From NCBI GenBank assembly GCA_964399965.1, contig CAYNRX010000012.1, forward strand, positions 1 through 51,290: a stretch of DNA of 51,290 nt. The letters are read 5' to 3'. Within the stretch, counting starts at the first letter, position 1; each line of letters begins with the position of its first letter. The notes below the pieces were generated by a model. That model was not told the DNA's origin. It did not search any database and saw only the letters and a program-made list of their open reading frames with translations. Position numbers and translations under genes: made by a program. Shown piece after piece: positions 34,656 through 44,045 of the stretch. Source of the DNA: UBA1381 sp964399965. GTDB lineage: Bacteria; Bacillota; Clostridia; UBA1381.

Positions 34656-37600
34656 TTATACAACGATCACTGCTATCTCCGATATCTCGGCCGCATCGGC
34701 AGGATCGTCCAGCATGATCTTAATATATTTTCCGTACTTGGGAACAGGGAATATATATTTTTCCGGATCGGTAGTGACGCCGGAATTGGCCGACGCCATA
34801 GACAGATCCCAGCCGTCCCTATTGGTAAGATCCGCATCATCTTCGCCGATATCCCACTTGTTGTATATCTTAAATTCATGCTGTTTACTGTCACCATCGG
34901 CAAAGCTTATGTAGACCGAGCTTATCGCATAATATCCGTCAAGCTCCGCCATCAGGATATTATCTCCCTCAAGCGTCCATGAGGTCTGATAGTCAAGGTC
35001 AAACAATTCTTCTCCACCCTCGCCGTTAAGGGTTCTGACACTGAGGACGTTGGCCTGCCCCGGTTCTATCTTCTCTCCGTTTTCAAAATTGTCGGAAGAA
35101 TTCGTTTCAGAAACGGAAGCAGTAAGTATAATATCCTTGGCATTCTCCGCATCCGTGCCTGATGAACCGTTTTCTGCCAGGACTATTTTCTGTTCGGGAT
35201 ACCATTCAACATTTAATCCCATAGCCTCCGCTATCATTCTTACCGGCACAAACATTCTGTCATTGCGTATGACAGGGACTGTATCCATCGTCCGGCTTTC
35301 ACCGTTCACGGTATATTCCGTCTGTCCCGCAGTCATAACTATTTCTGCTTTCTCGTTTTTAACGGTGACGCTGGAGGTATCCTTATCCCAGCTAACACCG
35401 GCGCCGAAAGCCTCGGCGATAAACCTATACGGCACCATCGTCCTGTCGTTTTCCATATACGCTGTGATGCTCGTATCATCGTTATCTATGTAATAAGGAA
35501 CACCATTTACCAAAGCCGTGCCGCTGTCAACAGCCAGCTCCACGCGGTCGCCACGGTAAAGTTGGGAAATGTCCCATTCTTTTTGATCAAGCTCCGGATT
35601 GGTTACCTTATTTTCTCCGTCCATAACGTATATCTGCGGAACGGGGACGCTTTTGGTATCATATCCGAGATAGTAGCCCGTATGTGCAGGCTGATTATAA
35701 CCTACGTTCTGTACCGCGACTGACGCCCTATACTGCGGATCGTGCATAAGAGTAGGCAGCCGGTATTGCGTAGGAATAGTTGTTGTGTATATCCTAAGCG
35801 CAGAGTTATCCTGTGTCGGATATACGACCTCCTCACGCCAATCGCCAAAAAGATCGGCCGTAAGCGAGGGATTGGCCTTGCCGGCATTATTGGAATGACA
35901 ATTCTCGGCTGTAAATATGGTCTTTACCTTACTCGTATAGGGATCCCATTTCGATATTATTATACCGTCCTGCACTTCCCTGCCGAGATCTCCGTCCCAC
36001 CACGTCAGGAAATTGGCCGGTATGCTGTAGCGGTCTGTTATAAGTTCACCATCGGCGGAAATAAGCATTTCCATTGCCGACCAGCTTTCCGCCCCCTCAT
36101 ATCTGGGATCGATATCCGCACTTGTGCCTCTGCCGACGTCTATCGTTCCGAACGGGGATGACCATATGAGCTCTCCCGTCCTTGAATCGCGCATATCCTG
36201 CCCCATCGCGCCCCATTCATGGACGGTGAATGTCTCAAGCCCCGGCCTTGATGGGATGAGATCGCCCGTATGCTGAGCGTCGCCATGATTTAGCCCTGTC
36301 GTATACATGGGGCTGCCATCGTTATCGTAGGCGGTAGAACCGTAAATTATTTCGTCGCATCCGTCAAAATCAACATCGGCAACGGCTACCGAATGGTTGC
36401 CCTGGCCGCCGAAATCCCAGCCGAGCTCACCTTCTTCTTTTTCATAGGTGTCAAACACCCATTGATTTTTTATCTTGCCATCCTCAAGCGTGAACGCTGC
36501 CAGCGCCGTCCGGCCGTAATAGCCCCTGGCGAAGACCATTGCCGGGTTTTCGCCATCCAGATAAGCAACTGCGGCGTTGTATCTTTCCGATCGGTTGCCC
36601 CAGTCATCGCCCCAGCTATCTATGTCCCACGTTTTATCCCCGTAGGCGCCCTGAGACTGCGGTATATAATCCGTAGTATCTATAACTGCTCCCGTTTCAC
36701 CGTCAAACACTGTTACGTACAGCGGACCGGTGAGATTTTTCCCGTTATCATTACGCCAATCCTTTTCCGGATCGCCGATAACAGTACCGTCTCCGGCTAT
36801 TGTACCGTCAGCTGTGCGCAGCGCAAATTCCGCCCGGCCGTCTCCGTCAAAATCCGCCGCCAGCATCTGTGTGTCATGCGCGCCGGAACGAACGTTTTTG
36901 CCCAGATTTATCCTCCACAGCCTCGTACCGTCCAGCTTATAGGCGTCGAATATCGTAGGTCCTGTATGGCCAACGTTGGCGCTGTCTCTTGAATTGGAGG
37001 GATCCCATTTCAATATTATCTCATATTCTCCATCGCCGTCAAGGTCGGCTGTCGTTGCATCGTTTGCTATATACGTATACTGCTCCTCCGCACCGCTTGT
37101 TTGCAACTCCACGCCGCCCTCGGGTATATCGATCGGTATTTCCAGATAATTTTCACCAAGAAGCTCCGTCTCCTCGCATCTTTCACCTTCGACGCCGTTT
37201 TCTACCGCCGCTACGCTGTATTTGTCACCTGCTTTAGCATCGTAGTCGATATAATTTGTGATATCAAGTGGTTCCTGATTGAGTTTTTCACCGTTCTTAT
37301 AAAGGTTGTACATAACGGAGGAACTCTCTGTTCCCAGCCATCGCCAGGAGATAAAGCCGTAGCTGCCACCATTCACCGCCGTAAGGCCGCGGTCGAGGTT
37401 TTCCATCCGCCGCTGTATATCCGGCCGGCTGTCTATGAGTGCTTGTGTTTCGCTTCCATCAGAAATGTCGCTGTTTATAACGATCTGTTCCGGCTCCTCG
37501 GGAACGCCTTCTATCACACCATAATCGCCGTCGCCGGTATCGGTATATACCGTTTCCTCGCCGTTTAATATCTCAATATTATCAACATAGGCATACGCCC

Positions 37601-38240
37601 CGGGATCACCGCTATACGGCGAGTATCCTATCCTGACCAGAGGCAGCTGCTTAGAGGAATATTCATAATCCGACTCTGTTTGCGCATATACAGTACCGTC
37701 TTTTAAGAGTGTGAATTTGTTTTCTTCTCTGACAACAGTAAACCGATGCCACTCGCGTTTTATGCTTGCATATTCACCGCCGGCATAAAGCTGCTGCTTA
37801 CCTTCCGTGACCGCTTCTATATAGGAATTATTTCCGGTATCCGGTATAAAATAAAGCCCTGTGACCACTCCGTCCCGTACAGTATCATCAGTCCCGGTAT
37901 AAAAAGCATACCTTGTCCCTGTCGTCATTGTATAAAGGTCAAATGATACCGAAAACGAACTCTTAAGCCGGTACGTATTCCCACTTTTATCATATAAATA
38001 TTCCCATGGGATCTCTAAAAATGGGTTGCGGCCCATCTCCTTATCGTTACCGCGGACGGCGTCATAACCGTCAAGCCCAAATACCATCCCGCGTCCGCTG
38101 CCCGTAGGATCTTCTTTCACGCCGGCAGTGCCGCATCCGCTGTACAGCGAAAGAAGATCACCCTCATCTGCCAGAGCCGGAAACGATAAAGTGCTTCCGG
38201 CTAATGCAGCGGCCAATACTGCGCTTATTATTTTTCTCAT
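34656..38240 (-). CDS. Secreted rhamnogalacturonan lyase (PL11) with accessory domains
   Basis: PL11 lyases cleave the rhamnose-galacturonate backbone of rhamnogalacturonan I by beta-elimination. The 1194-residue protein has a signal peptide (cut near ALA-DEG, residue 25), a concanavalin-like beta-sandwich (about 30-235), and the PL11 catalytic region (about 270-870: RRMENLDRGLTAV, TADLDGDGEYEIILKWDPSNS, GGQGNHSVAVADVDFDGCDEI). Then come a copper amine oxidase-type N-terminal repeat domain (about 885-1000, ENDRTMVPYRFIAEAFG and DRMFVPVRMIAEAMG) and a discoidin-like C-terminal domain (about 1040-1194). First gene of the transporter operon and divergent from the AraC gene. Both accessory ends suggest glycan or surface binding. 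Confidence 0.92.
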   Translation of the reverse strand: MRKIISAVLAAALAGSTLSFPALADEGDLLSLYSGCGTAGVKEDPTGSGRGMVFGLDGYDAVRGNDKEMGRNPFLEIPWEYLYDKSGNTYRLKSSFSVSFDLYTMTTGTRYAFYTGTDDTVRDGVVTGLYFIPDTGNNSYIEAVTEGKQQLYAGGEYASIKREWHRFTVVREENKFTLLKDGTVYAQTESDYEYSSKQLPLVRIGYSPYSGDPGAYAYVDNIEILNGEETVYTDTGDGDYGVIEGVPEEPEQIVINSDISDGSETQALIDSRPDIQRRMENLDRGLTAVNGGSYGFISWRWLGTESSSVMYNLYKNGEKLNQEPLDITNYIDYDAKAGDKYSVAAVENGVEGERCEETELLGENYLEIPIDIPEGGVELQTSGAEEQYTYIANDATTADLDGDGEYEIILKWDPSNSRDSANVGHTGPTIFDAYKLDGTRLWRINLGKNVRSGAHDTQMLAADFDGDGRAEFALRTADGTIAGDGTVIGDPEKDWRNDNGKNLTGPLYVTVFDGETGAVIDTTDYIPQSQGAYGDKTWDIDSWGDDWGNRSERYNAAVAYLDGENPAMVFARGYYGRTALAAFTLEDGKIKNQWVFDTYEKEEGELGWDFGGQGNHSVAVADVDFDGCDEIIYGSTAYDNDGSPMYTTGLNHGDAQHTGDLIPSRPGLETFTVHEWGAMGQDMRDSRTGELIWSSPFGTIDVGRGTSADIDPRYEGAESWSAMEMLISADGELITDRYSIPANFLTWWDGDLGREVQDGIIISKWDPYTSKVKTIFTAENCHSNNAGKANPSLTADLFGDWREEVVYPTQDNSALRIYTTTIPTQYRLPTLMHDPQYRASVAVQNVGYNQPAHTGYYLGYDTKSVPVPQIYVMDGENKVTNPELDQKEWDISQLYRGDRVELAVDSGTALVNGVPYYIDNDDTSITAYMENDRTMVPYRFIAEAFGAGVSWDKDTSSVTVKNEKAEIVMTAGQTEYTVNGESRTMDTVPVIRNDRMFVPVRMIAEAMGLNVEWYPEQKIVLAENGSSGTDAENAKDIILTASVSETNSSDNFENGEKIEPGQANVLSVRTLNGEGGEELFDLDYQTSWTLEGDNILMAELDGYYAISSVYISFADGDSKQHEFKIYNKWDIGEDDADLTNRDGWDLSMASANSGVTTDPEKYIFPVPKYGKYIKIMLDDPADAAEISEIAVIVV

Positions 38241-38509
38241 GTTATTAACTCCTTTTTTCTCTTCCCCAAAACAATACTTTGTCTATATTATATAATATTT
38301 ACAGTCAATATAATATCATAATTTTGCTATTTTTATAATTTTATTATAAAATATTGCGGTTAGTTTTTTATCAAATTATTGCTATAGGATATTGAATTTT
38401 TCATAAAAGAGTTGTATAATATAATTGTGATTTTATGGATAATAGTTAATCATTCACCGTATTGCCGGGGTCTACGATCTTCGCCGATAGCAAGAACAGG
38501 AGAAAAAAG
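38241..38509. promoter_or_regulatory. AT-rich divergent control region of the pectin locus
   Basis: It separates the PL11 gene (minus) from the AraC gene (plus). The plus-strand promoter TTGAAT (38392-38397), 17 bp, TATAAT (38415-38420) serves araC. A minus-strand TTGACT lies near 38310 with AT-rich -10 candidates at non-ideal spacing. The regulator probably binds here, but I see no clear direct repeat. Confidence 0.6.
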
Positions 38510-39349
38510 ATGCTTAAAAACAATAATATACAATACTGCCCAGATTTCAGCTATGACCGCTGGACATACACCAGATCCAACGTTATGCATGACTTCCACT
38601 GTCATGACGCCTACGAATTATTCTTCCTCGAAAGCGGGCCGCACTGCTTTATCACCGAGGATCGGGTATTGAATATGTCGACCTATGACGTTGCGCTGTT
38701 TAAGCCAATGCAGCTCCACCGCTCAAAAAACAATTTTCCCTATTCGCGGATATGTCTGTATTTTACTGAAAAATTTATGGATAAGTATTTCAAAAGTTTT
38801 GCCGTGGACACGCTCATGCGCTGCTTTGACCATAATATAATCTCTTTGGGAGAGGATGCTTTTGCAGAAGCGATGAAAGCGATCAACAAGATACGAAGGG
38901 AGGACGCTAGGGAGCCGGACAACAGGATATTTCTCTATCTTGCCGAGATCCTTCATATTTTATATGAGAACAGGTTTAAATCGCCGATACGGATAAATGA
39001 TAACAGGAACAACATCACAAAAATAATAAATTATATCTGTAACAACTATAATAAAATAAGCAGCATAGACGATATCGCAGAACATTTTTATCTGTCCAAA
39101 TACCACCTATGCCGCACGTTCAAAGAGAAAACAGGATTTACACTTGTGAACTACATAAACAGCGTCCGCATACAAAACGCCTGTGAAAAACTATTAAACT
39201 CCAACGCGGCTGTTACCGAAATAGCTATTGAATGCGGATTCAACTCCTGCGCATATTTCTGCCAAATATTTAAGAAAAACACCGGTTACACTCCCAACGA
39301 TTTCCGCACAATATACGACCCTGCCGCCAAACGACAGCTGTTAAAATAA
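38510..39349 (+). CDS. AraC-family transcriptional regulator, cupin sensor type
   Basis: The 279-residue protein starts at ATG 38510 behind AGGAGA. The N-terminal cupin-like domain has HDFHCHDAYELFFLESG. The C-terminal double HTH reads DIAEHFYLSKYHLCRTFKEKTGF and EIAIECGFNSCAYFCQIFKKNTGYTPNDFR. It is divergent from the PL11-transporter operon, so it likely activates that operon in response to a rhamnogalacturonan-derived sugar. Ligand and site are not shown by the sequence. Confidence 0.93.
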   Translation: MLKNNNIQYCPDFSYDRWTYTRSNVMHDFHCHDAYELFFLESGPHCFITEDRVLNMSTYDVALFKPMQLHRSKNNFPYSRICLYFTEKFMDKYFKSFAVDTLMRCFDHNIISLGEDAFAEAMKAINKIRREDAREPDNRIFLYLAEILHILYENRFKSPIRINDNRNNITKIINYICNNYNKISSIDDIAEHFYLSKYHLCRTFKEKTGFTLVNYINSVRIQNACEKLLNSNAAVTEIAIECGFNSCAYFCQIFKKNTGYTPNDFRTIYDPAAKRQLLK

Positions 39350-39355
39350 CAAAAT

Positions 39356-39392
39356 AACCGCCTGTGTACAATAATTCTGTGCACAGGCGGTT
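39356..39392. terminator. Terminator of the AraC gene, symmetrical
   Basis: AACCGCCTGTGTACA pairs with TGTGCACAGGCGGTT (loop ATAATTC), with TTGTTT after it on the plus side and A-rich sequence on the minus side. Confidence 0.85.
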
Positions 39393-39395
39393 TGT

Positions 39396-39580
39396 TTATG
39401 CTTTGCCGCGATCATGCCGCACTTTTCGGCTGCATGAATAAAGCAGATGTAACTTCGGGCCGCTGTAATACTCCGTCCAAAACTCGTCCTCTTTTTCCAT
39501 GCCGATGCCCTCAGCCACCCTGATAGATGGCAAATTATCGGCCTTTATCACCGAGTATACCCTGTTTATCTTGTTTTTGT
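39396..39580 (-). pseudogene. Remnant of a GNAT acetyltransferase gene (C-terminal part)
   Basis: In a minus-strand frame ending at TAA 39398-39396, the translation contains NRVYSVIKADNLPSIRVAEG followed by IGMEKEDEFW and LHLLYSCSR. This is the C-terminal half of a GNAT enzyme (N-x-x-S-x-R-V-A-E-x-x-G-M). No start or acetyl-CoA-binding region exists. Upstream, the HhH gene occupies the DNA in another frame, so only a fragment remains. Confidence 0.75.
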
Positions 39581-39834
39581 GGATACTCCTTGTTTTTCCA
39601 ATACCACCATTTCAGCTTTTCCGGTTCGTGGACACTGTTTTCCGCATAATAGACCGCCAGCCGGAACACGTATAACTGGCATTTATCCTCACGAAATCCT
39701 TTCCGCTCACAATCCAGCTCGTAAAGTTCCTCCGGACTGCGCCCCTTCAAGTCGCTGATATTGCGTATTCCCAAATCAAGCAGATCCTGTTCAATATTCT
39801 TCCCTACGCCGGGGATCTCTCTCAATTCACTCAT
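39535..39834 (-). CDS. Helix-hairpin-helix protein of the Cdd1/pathogenicity-locus family
   Basis: The 99-residue protein starts at ATG 39834, which overlaps the comF stop as ATGA; a longer frame to 39936 runs inside comF and is rejected. It has one HhH motif (LREIPGVGKNIEQDLLDLGI) and the family pattern DLKGRSPEELYELDC...CQLYVFRLAVYYAE. HhH motifs usually bind DNA backbone without sequence specificity. The tail after residue 83 (WKNKEYPQKQDKQG...) is read out of frame from the GNAT relic and may not be original. Confidence 0.85.
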   Translation of the reverse strand: MSELREIPGVGKNIEQDLLDLGIRNISDLKGRSPEELYELDCERKGFREDKCQLYVFRLAVYYAENSVHEPEKLKWWYWKNKEYPQKQDKQGILGDKGR

Positions 39835-40601
39835 TTTGACTTTCTGCCTTTCCTTTTTGTTGCGGCTCTTCCCGGAAGAGGCGGCCTCATTATTTTCTCC
39901 GGCCGTTTCTTTGGCATAGCAATGAACAGACTCCACAGCACCACATACTCCGCCCCGGCCGCTTTCAGCGCAGAGGCGCAGGCTTCAGCCGTATTACCGG
40001 TCGTTACGATATCGTCAAAAAGTATTATCCTCTTTCCTGCTACGATGTTTGTTTCAGCAAGAAAAGCCTTGCTGACATTGCTGCTTCGATCATAGCCGCG
40101 AAGGCCGCTCTGAGGCTCGGTATGCCTTATCCGCTCCAATGCTTCCGGCCGATGCGATATGCCCAATTCCGCACAAAGATCTTTACTCAAAAGCTCCGCT
40201 TGATTGTAGCCGCGCTCATTATATCTCTGCTTAGAAAGAGGTACCGGTATCATCATATCAAACCCTTCATAGTCAAGATTTTCAAAGTAGCTCACAAGGA
40301 TCCTGGCAAACACCACCGAATACGCCCAATCACCGTTGAATTTATATTTTAAAAACGCATCGCGTATCCGTCCCCTGTAGAACATCGGAGAGCAAATATA
40401 ACTGACGTTTTTTGTACCCTCAAACGATGAACAGCCATCTGTAAAGGCTATTTCCTTTGCACATTCTTCGCATATCCCAAGACCGTCTGCGCTGTAAGGG
40501 CTATAACGGGTAGTGGTCTTGCGACAACATATACAGTAGTAACGGCGGTTCCTATCGGCTGCCGATTTTAGCAATGCTGAAATAATATTATATAGTCCCA
40601 T
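39831..40601 (-). CDS. comF: ComF-family phosphoribosyltransferase
   Basis: ComF is needed for DNA uptake in naturally competent bacteria and is widely conserved. The 256-residue protein has an N-terminal zinc site (CICCRK and GICEEC), a PRTase core (DMMIPVPLSKQRYNERGYNQAE) and the PRPP loop RIILFDDIVTTGNT. The C-terminus is very basic. It overlaps the HhH gene by four bases, giving a small pair of DNA-processing type. Confidence 0.93.
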   Translation of the reverse strand: MGLYNIISALLKSAADRNRRYYCICCRKTTTRYSPYSADGLGICEECAKEIAFTDGCSSFEGTKNVSYICSPMFYRGRIRDAFLKYKFNGDWAYSVVFARILVSYFENLDYEGFDMMIPVPLSKQRYNERGYNQAELLSKDLCAELGISHRPEALERIRHTEPQSGLRGYDRSSNVSKAFLAETNIVAGKRIILFDDIVTTGNTAEACASALKAAGAEYVVLWSLFIAMPKKRPEKIMRPPLPGRAATKRKGRKSK

Positions 40602-40620
40602 TTTTCCCTATCCTACAAAA

Positions 40621-40652
40621 AGGGTTGCCGCACCAACTAATGCAGCAACCCT
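40621..40652 (-). terminator. Terminator of the glycyl radical enzyme operon
   Basis: On the minus strand AGGGTTGC pairs with GCAACCCT and is followed by TTTTTGT. Confidence 0.8.
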
Positions 40653-40673
40653 GCCTGTTTTTAATATTTCCTT

Positions 40674-41462
40674 TTATCCGCCTATCTGGCAATGCAGTCC
40701 CGGACGCTCTGCGGCCTTTAACAGCTCCTGCATATGCTCATTTGACGGCGGTTTGATATCCATAAGCGTATATTCACGTCCCAGCCAACCGTATTTGTCC
40801 TGACCCATTCTGTGGTACGGCAACAGATGGAGTCTTTTCACACCGGGAAGCGTTACAGCAAAATCCGCTATCGCGCTTATCTCCGCCGGCGTATCATTAA
40901 ATGTGGGGATGACCGGCACCCGTATCGTCAGGTTGGAGCCGTATTCGGCTATTCTCCTGGCATTATCAAGTATCCTGTCGTTAGGCTGTTTGGTAAATTC
41001 CAGGTGCTTACGGCTGTCCATGTGCTTGATGTCCATCAGGATATAATCAAGGTGCGGCAGATAATCTTTTATTACCTCCCATTTTGCTATACCCGTAGTC
41101 TCTATCGCCGTGTTTATTCCAAACGCATGGCAAGCCATCAAAAGCGGTACTGCAAAATGCGGCTGTAAAAGGGCTTCGCCGCCCGACAGCGTCACACCGC
41201 CGCCGCTGCGCCGGTAATAGAATATATCCTGCCTGATAACCTCCATCAGCTCACGAACCGAAATATCCTCGCCGACAGTTTTTGTCTCGCCGTTCATATC
41301 CATTGTTTGTATTTCAAACGATTGCGACTCCGGATTGCAGCACCAACGGCAGCGCAGTGCGCAGCCCTTAAGGAAGATTATCGTCCTTATCCCCGGGCCG
41401 TCATGGATAGAATACCGCTGTATATCGAATATCCTTCCGACTGCATCTAATATCTCATCCAT
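40674..41462 (-). CDS. Glycyl radical enzyme activase (radical SAM), short form
   Basis: It installs the glycyl radical on its partner using SAM and a [4Fe-4S] cluster. The 262-residue protein has RYSIHDGPGIRTIIFLKGC, the radical-SAM CxxxCxxC in CALRCRWCCNPES, and the GGVTLSGGEALLQP motif. Unlike the activases of glycerol dehydratase, it has no inserted ferredoxin-like segment with extra CxxC clusters after the SAM motif. Its size is near that of pyruvate formate-lyase activase. It follows the enzyme gene by 15 bp, so pairing is clear. Confidence 0.92.
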   Translation of the reverse strand: MDEILDAVGRIFDIQRYSIHDGPGIRTIIFLKGCALRCRWCCNPESQSFEIQTMDMNGETKTVGEDISVRELMEVIRQDIFYYRRSGGGVTLSGGEALLQPHFAVPLLMACHAFGINTAIETTGIAKWEVIKDYLPHLDYILMDIKHMDSRKHLEFTKQPNDRILDNARRIAEYGSNLTIRVPVIPTFNDTPAEISAIADFAVTLPGVKRLHLLPYHRMGQDKYGWLGREYTLMDIKPPSNEHMQELLKAAERPGLHCQIGG

Positions 41463-41477
41463 AAATTCCTCTCCTGC

Positions 41478-44003
41478 TTAGAAAGTCTGCTCCGTCCTGT
41501 TGATAATATCATCCTGCAGGGACCGGGAAAGAGTCGTAAACAGCGCGCTGTATCCGGCAACACGAACAACCAGGTTCTTATAATTTTCCGGATGCTTCTG
41601 CGCATCAAGCAGCGTTTCTCTGCTCACAACGTTAAACTGCATATGCATACCTTTCTGATCGAAATACGCACGTATGTAAGATGTGAACTTCATCAGCCCT
41701 TCCATACCGCTCAGAGCCGATGGATGGAATTTCTGGTTATAAAGCGTTCCGTTGGAAGCATTGGCATGGTCGAGATGAGCAACAGAATTTGCCGCCGCTG
41801 TCGGACCGTGTACATCTCTTCCCGAGCCGGGTCCTACGCCGTCTGCAATGGGCCTGTTGGCCAGGCGGCCGTCCGGCGTTGCGCCCGTCTGCTGACCGAG
41901 AGGAACATTTGCCGATACCGGGTACAATCCGGCCTGGAACTGTCCGCCGCGCGGATTGTTGTACTTTTCGACTTCTTTCGTATATATATGACCGACTTCT
42001 CGTGCAAAATTATCGATCTCTTCAATATCGTTACCGTATTTGGGAAGTCCGTTTATCATTTCCAGCAGTTTGTCATATTTTGCTTTCTTGGCAGCATCCG
42101 TAGTGCCCTCGAGGAAGGTACGGCATACCTCGGCGATCTGCTGCGGGGAAAGCTCTTTTCCAACAGCTCTTAACCGCTCTGCGACCTCCAGCGTTGCTTT
42201 CTGGGCAAAATCCGGCTCCAGTCCGCGGCCGTAATTATGGATAAGCGCGTCCTTGAATTCGCTTATCGTCACGAGCTTTTTCTCGTACACAAGCTCCTTT
42301 ATCGCCCACAGCGCATCCGTCATGTTGGCGATACCGAAGCCCTGGGGGCCGGTGAAATTATATATAGCGCCACCCTCCTGCAAGCTCTTTCCTCTTTTAA
42401 TACAGCTGTCTATCATACTCGACTGGAACGGCAGCGGGCAGCGTTCCGCATGTGCCACATCGATAGCGTTATCGGCGTTTACCAAAAGCTTTATCATGTA
42501 AGCCATCTGTTTCTTGTAGGCGTCTAAGAACTGGTCAAAATTCTTGAAGCTCTCCACCTCTCCTGTGCGTATGGAAATAACCTCTCCCTTATCAACGCCA
42601 TTGGAGAATACCAACTCCAGCGGACGGCACATATTAAAGAACGCCGCGTCATGCCAGCCGTCTGTCTTATGCGGGGTCTGGGGTTCCACACAACCGATTA
42701 TAGCATAGTTTCGCGCATCCTCAAGTGAAACGCCCCTGGACATCAAGGCCGGGATTATAACCTCATCATTATAGTAGGCCGGAAGTCCGATACCTGTTCT
42801 CGTCAGCTCGGCAGCCTTTATCAAAAACTCATCAGGCGTACCGTTCCAAACGCGAACCGAAAATGACGGTGCCGGCAGCCGAGTGTGCATCGATGCCTGT
42901 ATACACATAAACGAAAGGTCGTTCGTTGCATCCACACCGTTTTCATCCTGTCCGCCCGCACACAGATTCTGGAACAGGCTGTAGCCGGCAAAGCCCTCGG
43001 CCGAGGCCGCGTCTCTTACCTTGTTAAGGTCGTTGAGCTTTACCCAAATGCAGTCCATCAATTCCTGGGCAAATTCACGCGTTACCGCTCCCTTATCCAT
43101 ATCCGACTTATAGAACGGATACATATACATATCGAACCGTCCCGGGGAAATGGAATGACCGCTTGATTCCGTCTGCAAAAGCAGCTGCACAAACCAGAAC
43201 GACTGGCAGGCCTCATAGAAGGAAGTAGCCGGTTTTTCGGGGACATTTGCGCAGTTTTTCGCTATTTGTAAAAGCTCTTGTCTGCGCTTTTGATCACGGC
43301 ATTTTTCCGCCATGTTATAGGCAAGCTCTGCATAACGGCGGGCATAGGTTATCGCCGCCCGGCTGCAAATTATCACCGATTCGAGAAATTCGCTCCGCTT
43401 TGCGTAATCACTGTCGCCGGCATCAAGCGAGGCAAGCTCTTCTTCAGCTTCCTTTATGATCCCCTCATAACCCATATTCAGCACCTTTGCATAATCGGCG
43501 CAGAAATGGCCTATGCCATTATAGAAATAGTTGCCGGGGGTAAAGATATTATGCTCTATAGCCTTCTTCGTCTCCGGCACCATATAGCTGCTGGCCAGAT
43601 CGCTGGTAGTCTTACCCTTCCAGTAAGGATATACCTTTTTCAGGGCAGCCTTTGTTTCTTCTGATATGTAGAACGGGTCGGCGCTTCTGGTAGCCACAGT
43701 GTCAAATTCCGCTTCCAGCCATTCATAGGAATATTCAGGGAATACCTGGCAACTCCTCGGCTTTTTGGCGTTGCTTCCCACGATAAGCTCATTGTCGCGT
43801 ATAACGATCGGCAATTTTTCGCAGATATTCTTAAACGCGATCGCGCGCCGTTTTATTATCGGCTCATTCTCTGTTGCCATGTAGCTTTCTGTAACAATGA
43901 CCGCTCTTTCATGCTCGATCTCAGGCATATCTTTGAAGAGATCGTCAATAAGTTTGGGGATTCTCGGAGGTACCGGAAGATCTGTCGTATTAAAATTCCT
44001 CAT
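41478..44003 (-). CDS. Glycyl radical enzyme, B12-independent glycerol/1,2-propanediol dehydratase-like
   Basis: The 841-residue protein has the C-terminal glycyl radical loop RVAGYSALFTTLSRSLQ and the active-site Cys-Glu in IGCVEPQ. Residues tied to diol dehydratases are present: FYNGIGHFCADY (His), GHSISPGRFD (His-Ser) and GWHDAAFFN (Asp). From memory, choline lyase has Asp where this has the first His, and hydroxyproline dehydratase reads SGCVETG, so both fit less well. It is longer than the about 787 residues of clostridial glycerol dehydratase, mainly by an insertion near GLEPDFAQKATLEVAERLRA. In a pectin degrader, 1,2-propanediol from rhamnose is the likely substrate (inference). No microcompartment shell genes are in the window. 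Confidence 0.85.
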   Translation of the reverse strand: MRNFNTTDLPVPPRIPKLIDDLFKDMPEIEHERAVIVTESYMATENEPIIKRRAIAFKNICEKLPIVIRDNELIVGSNAKKPRSCQVFPEYSYEWLEAEFDTVATRSADPFYISEETKAALKKVYPYWKGKTTSDLASSYMVPETKKAIEHNIFTPGNYFYNGIGHFCADYAKVLNMGYEGIIKEAEEELASLDAGDSDYAKRSEFLESVIICSRAAITYARRYAELAYNMAEKCRDQKRRQELLQIAKNCANVPEKPATSFYEACQSFWFVQLLLQTESSGHSISPGRFDMYMYPFYKSDMDKGAVTREFAQELMDCIWVKLNDLNKVRDAASAEGFAGYSLFQNLCAGGQDENGVDATNDLSFMCIQASMHTRLPAPSFSVRVWNGTPDEFLIKAAELTRTGIGLPAYYNDEVIIPALMSRGVSLEDARNYAIIGCVEPQTPHKTDGWHDAAFFNMCRPLELVFSNGVDKGEVISIRTGEVESFKNFDQFLDAYKKQMAYMIKLLVNADNAIDVAHAERCPLPFQSSMIDSCIKRGKSLQEGGAIYNFTGPQGFGIANMTDALWAIKELVYEKKLVTISEFKDALIHNYGRGLEPDFAQKATLEVAERLRAVGKELSPQQIAEVCRTFLEGTTDAAKKAKYDKLLEMINGLPKYGNDIEEIDNFAREVGHIYTKEVEKYNNPRGGQFQAGLYPVSANVPLGQQTGATPDGRLANRPIADGVGPGSGRDVHGPTAAANSVAHLDHANASNGTLYNQKFHPSALSGMEGLMKFTSYIRAYFDQKGMHMQFNVVSRETLLDAQKHPENYKNLVVRVAGYSALFTTLSRSLQDDIINRTEQTF

Positions 44004-44045
44004 TGTATTTTCGTCCTCTCTTTACTTATAAAAACTACTACATAT

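Noticed and set aside
36393..37568. Several plus-strand frames of 125-200 codons opposite the PL11 lyase
   Set aside because: They lie antisense to a clearly conserved lyase and have no RBS or protein features.
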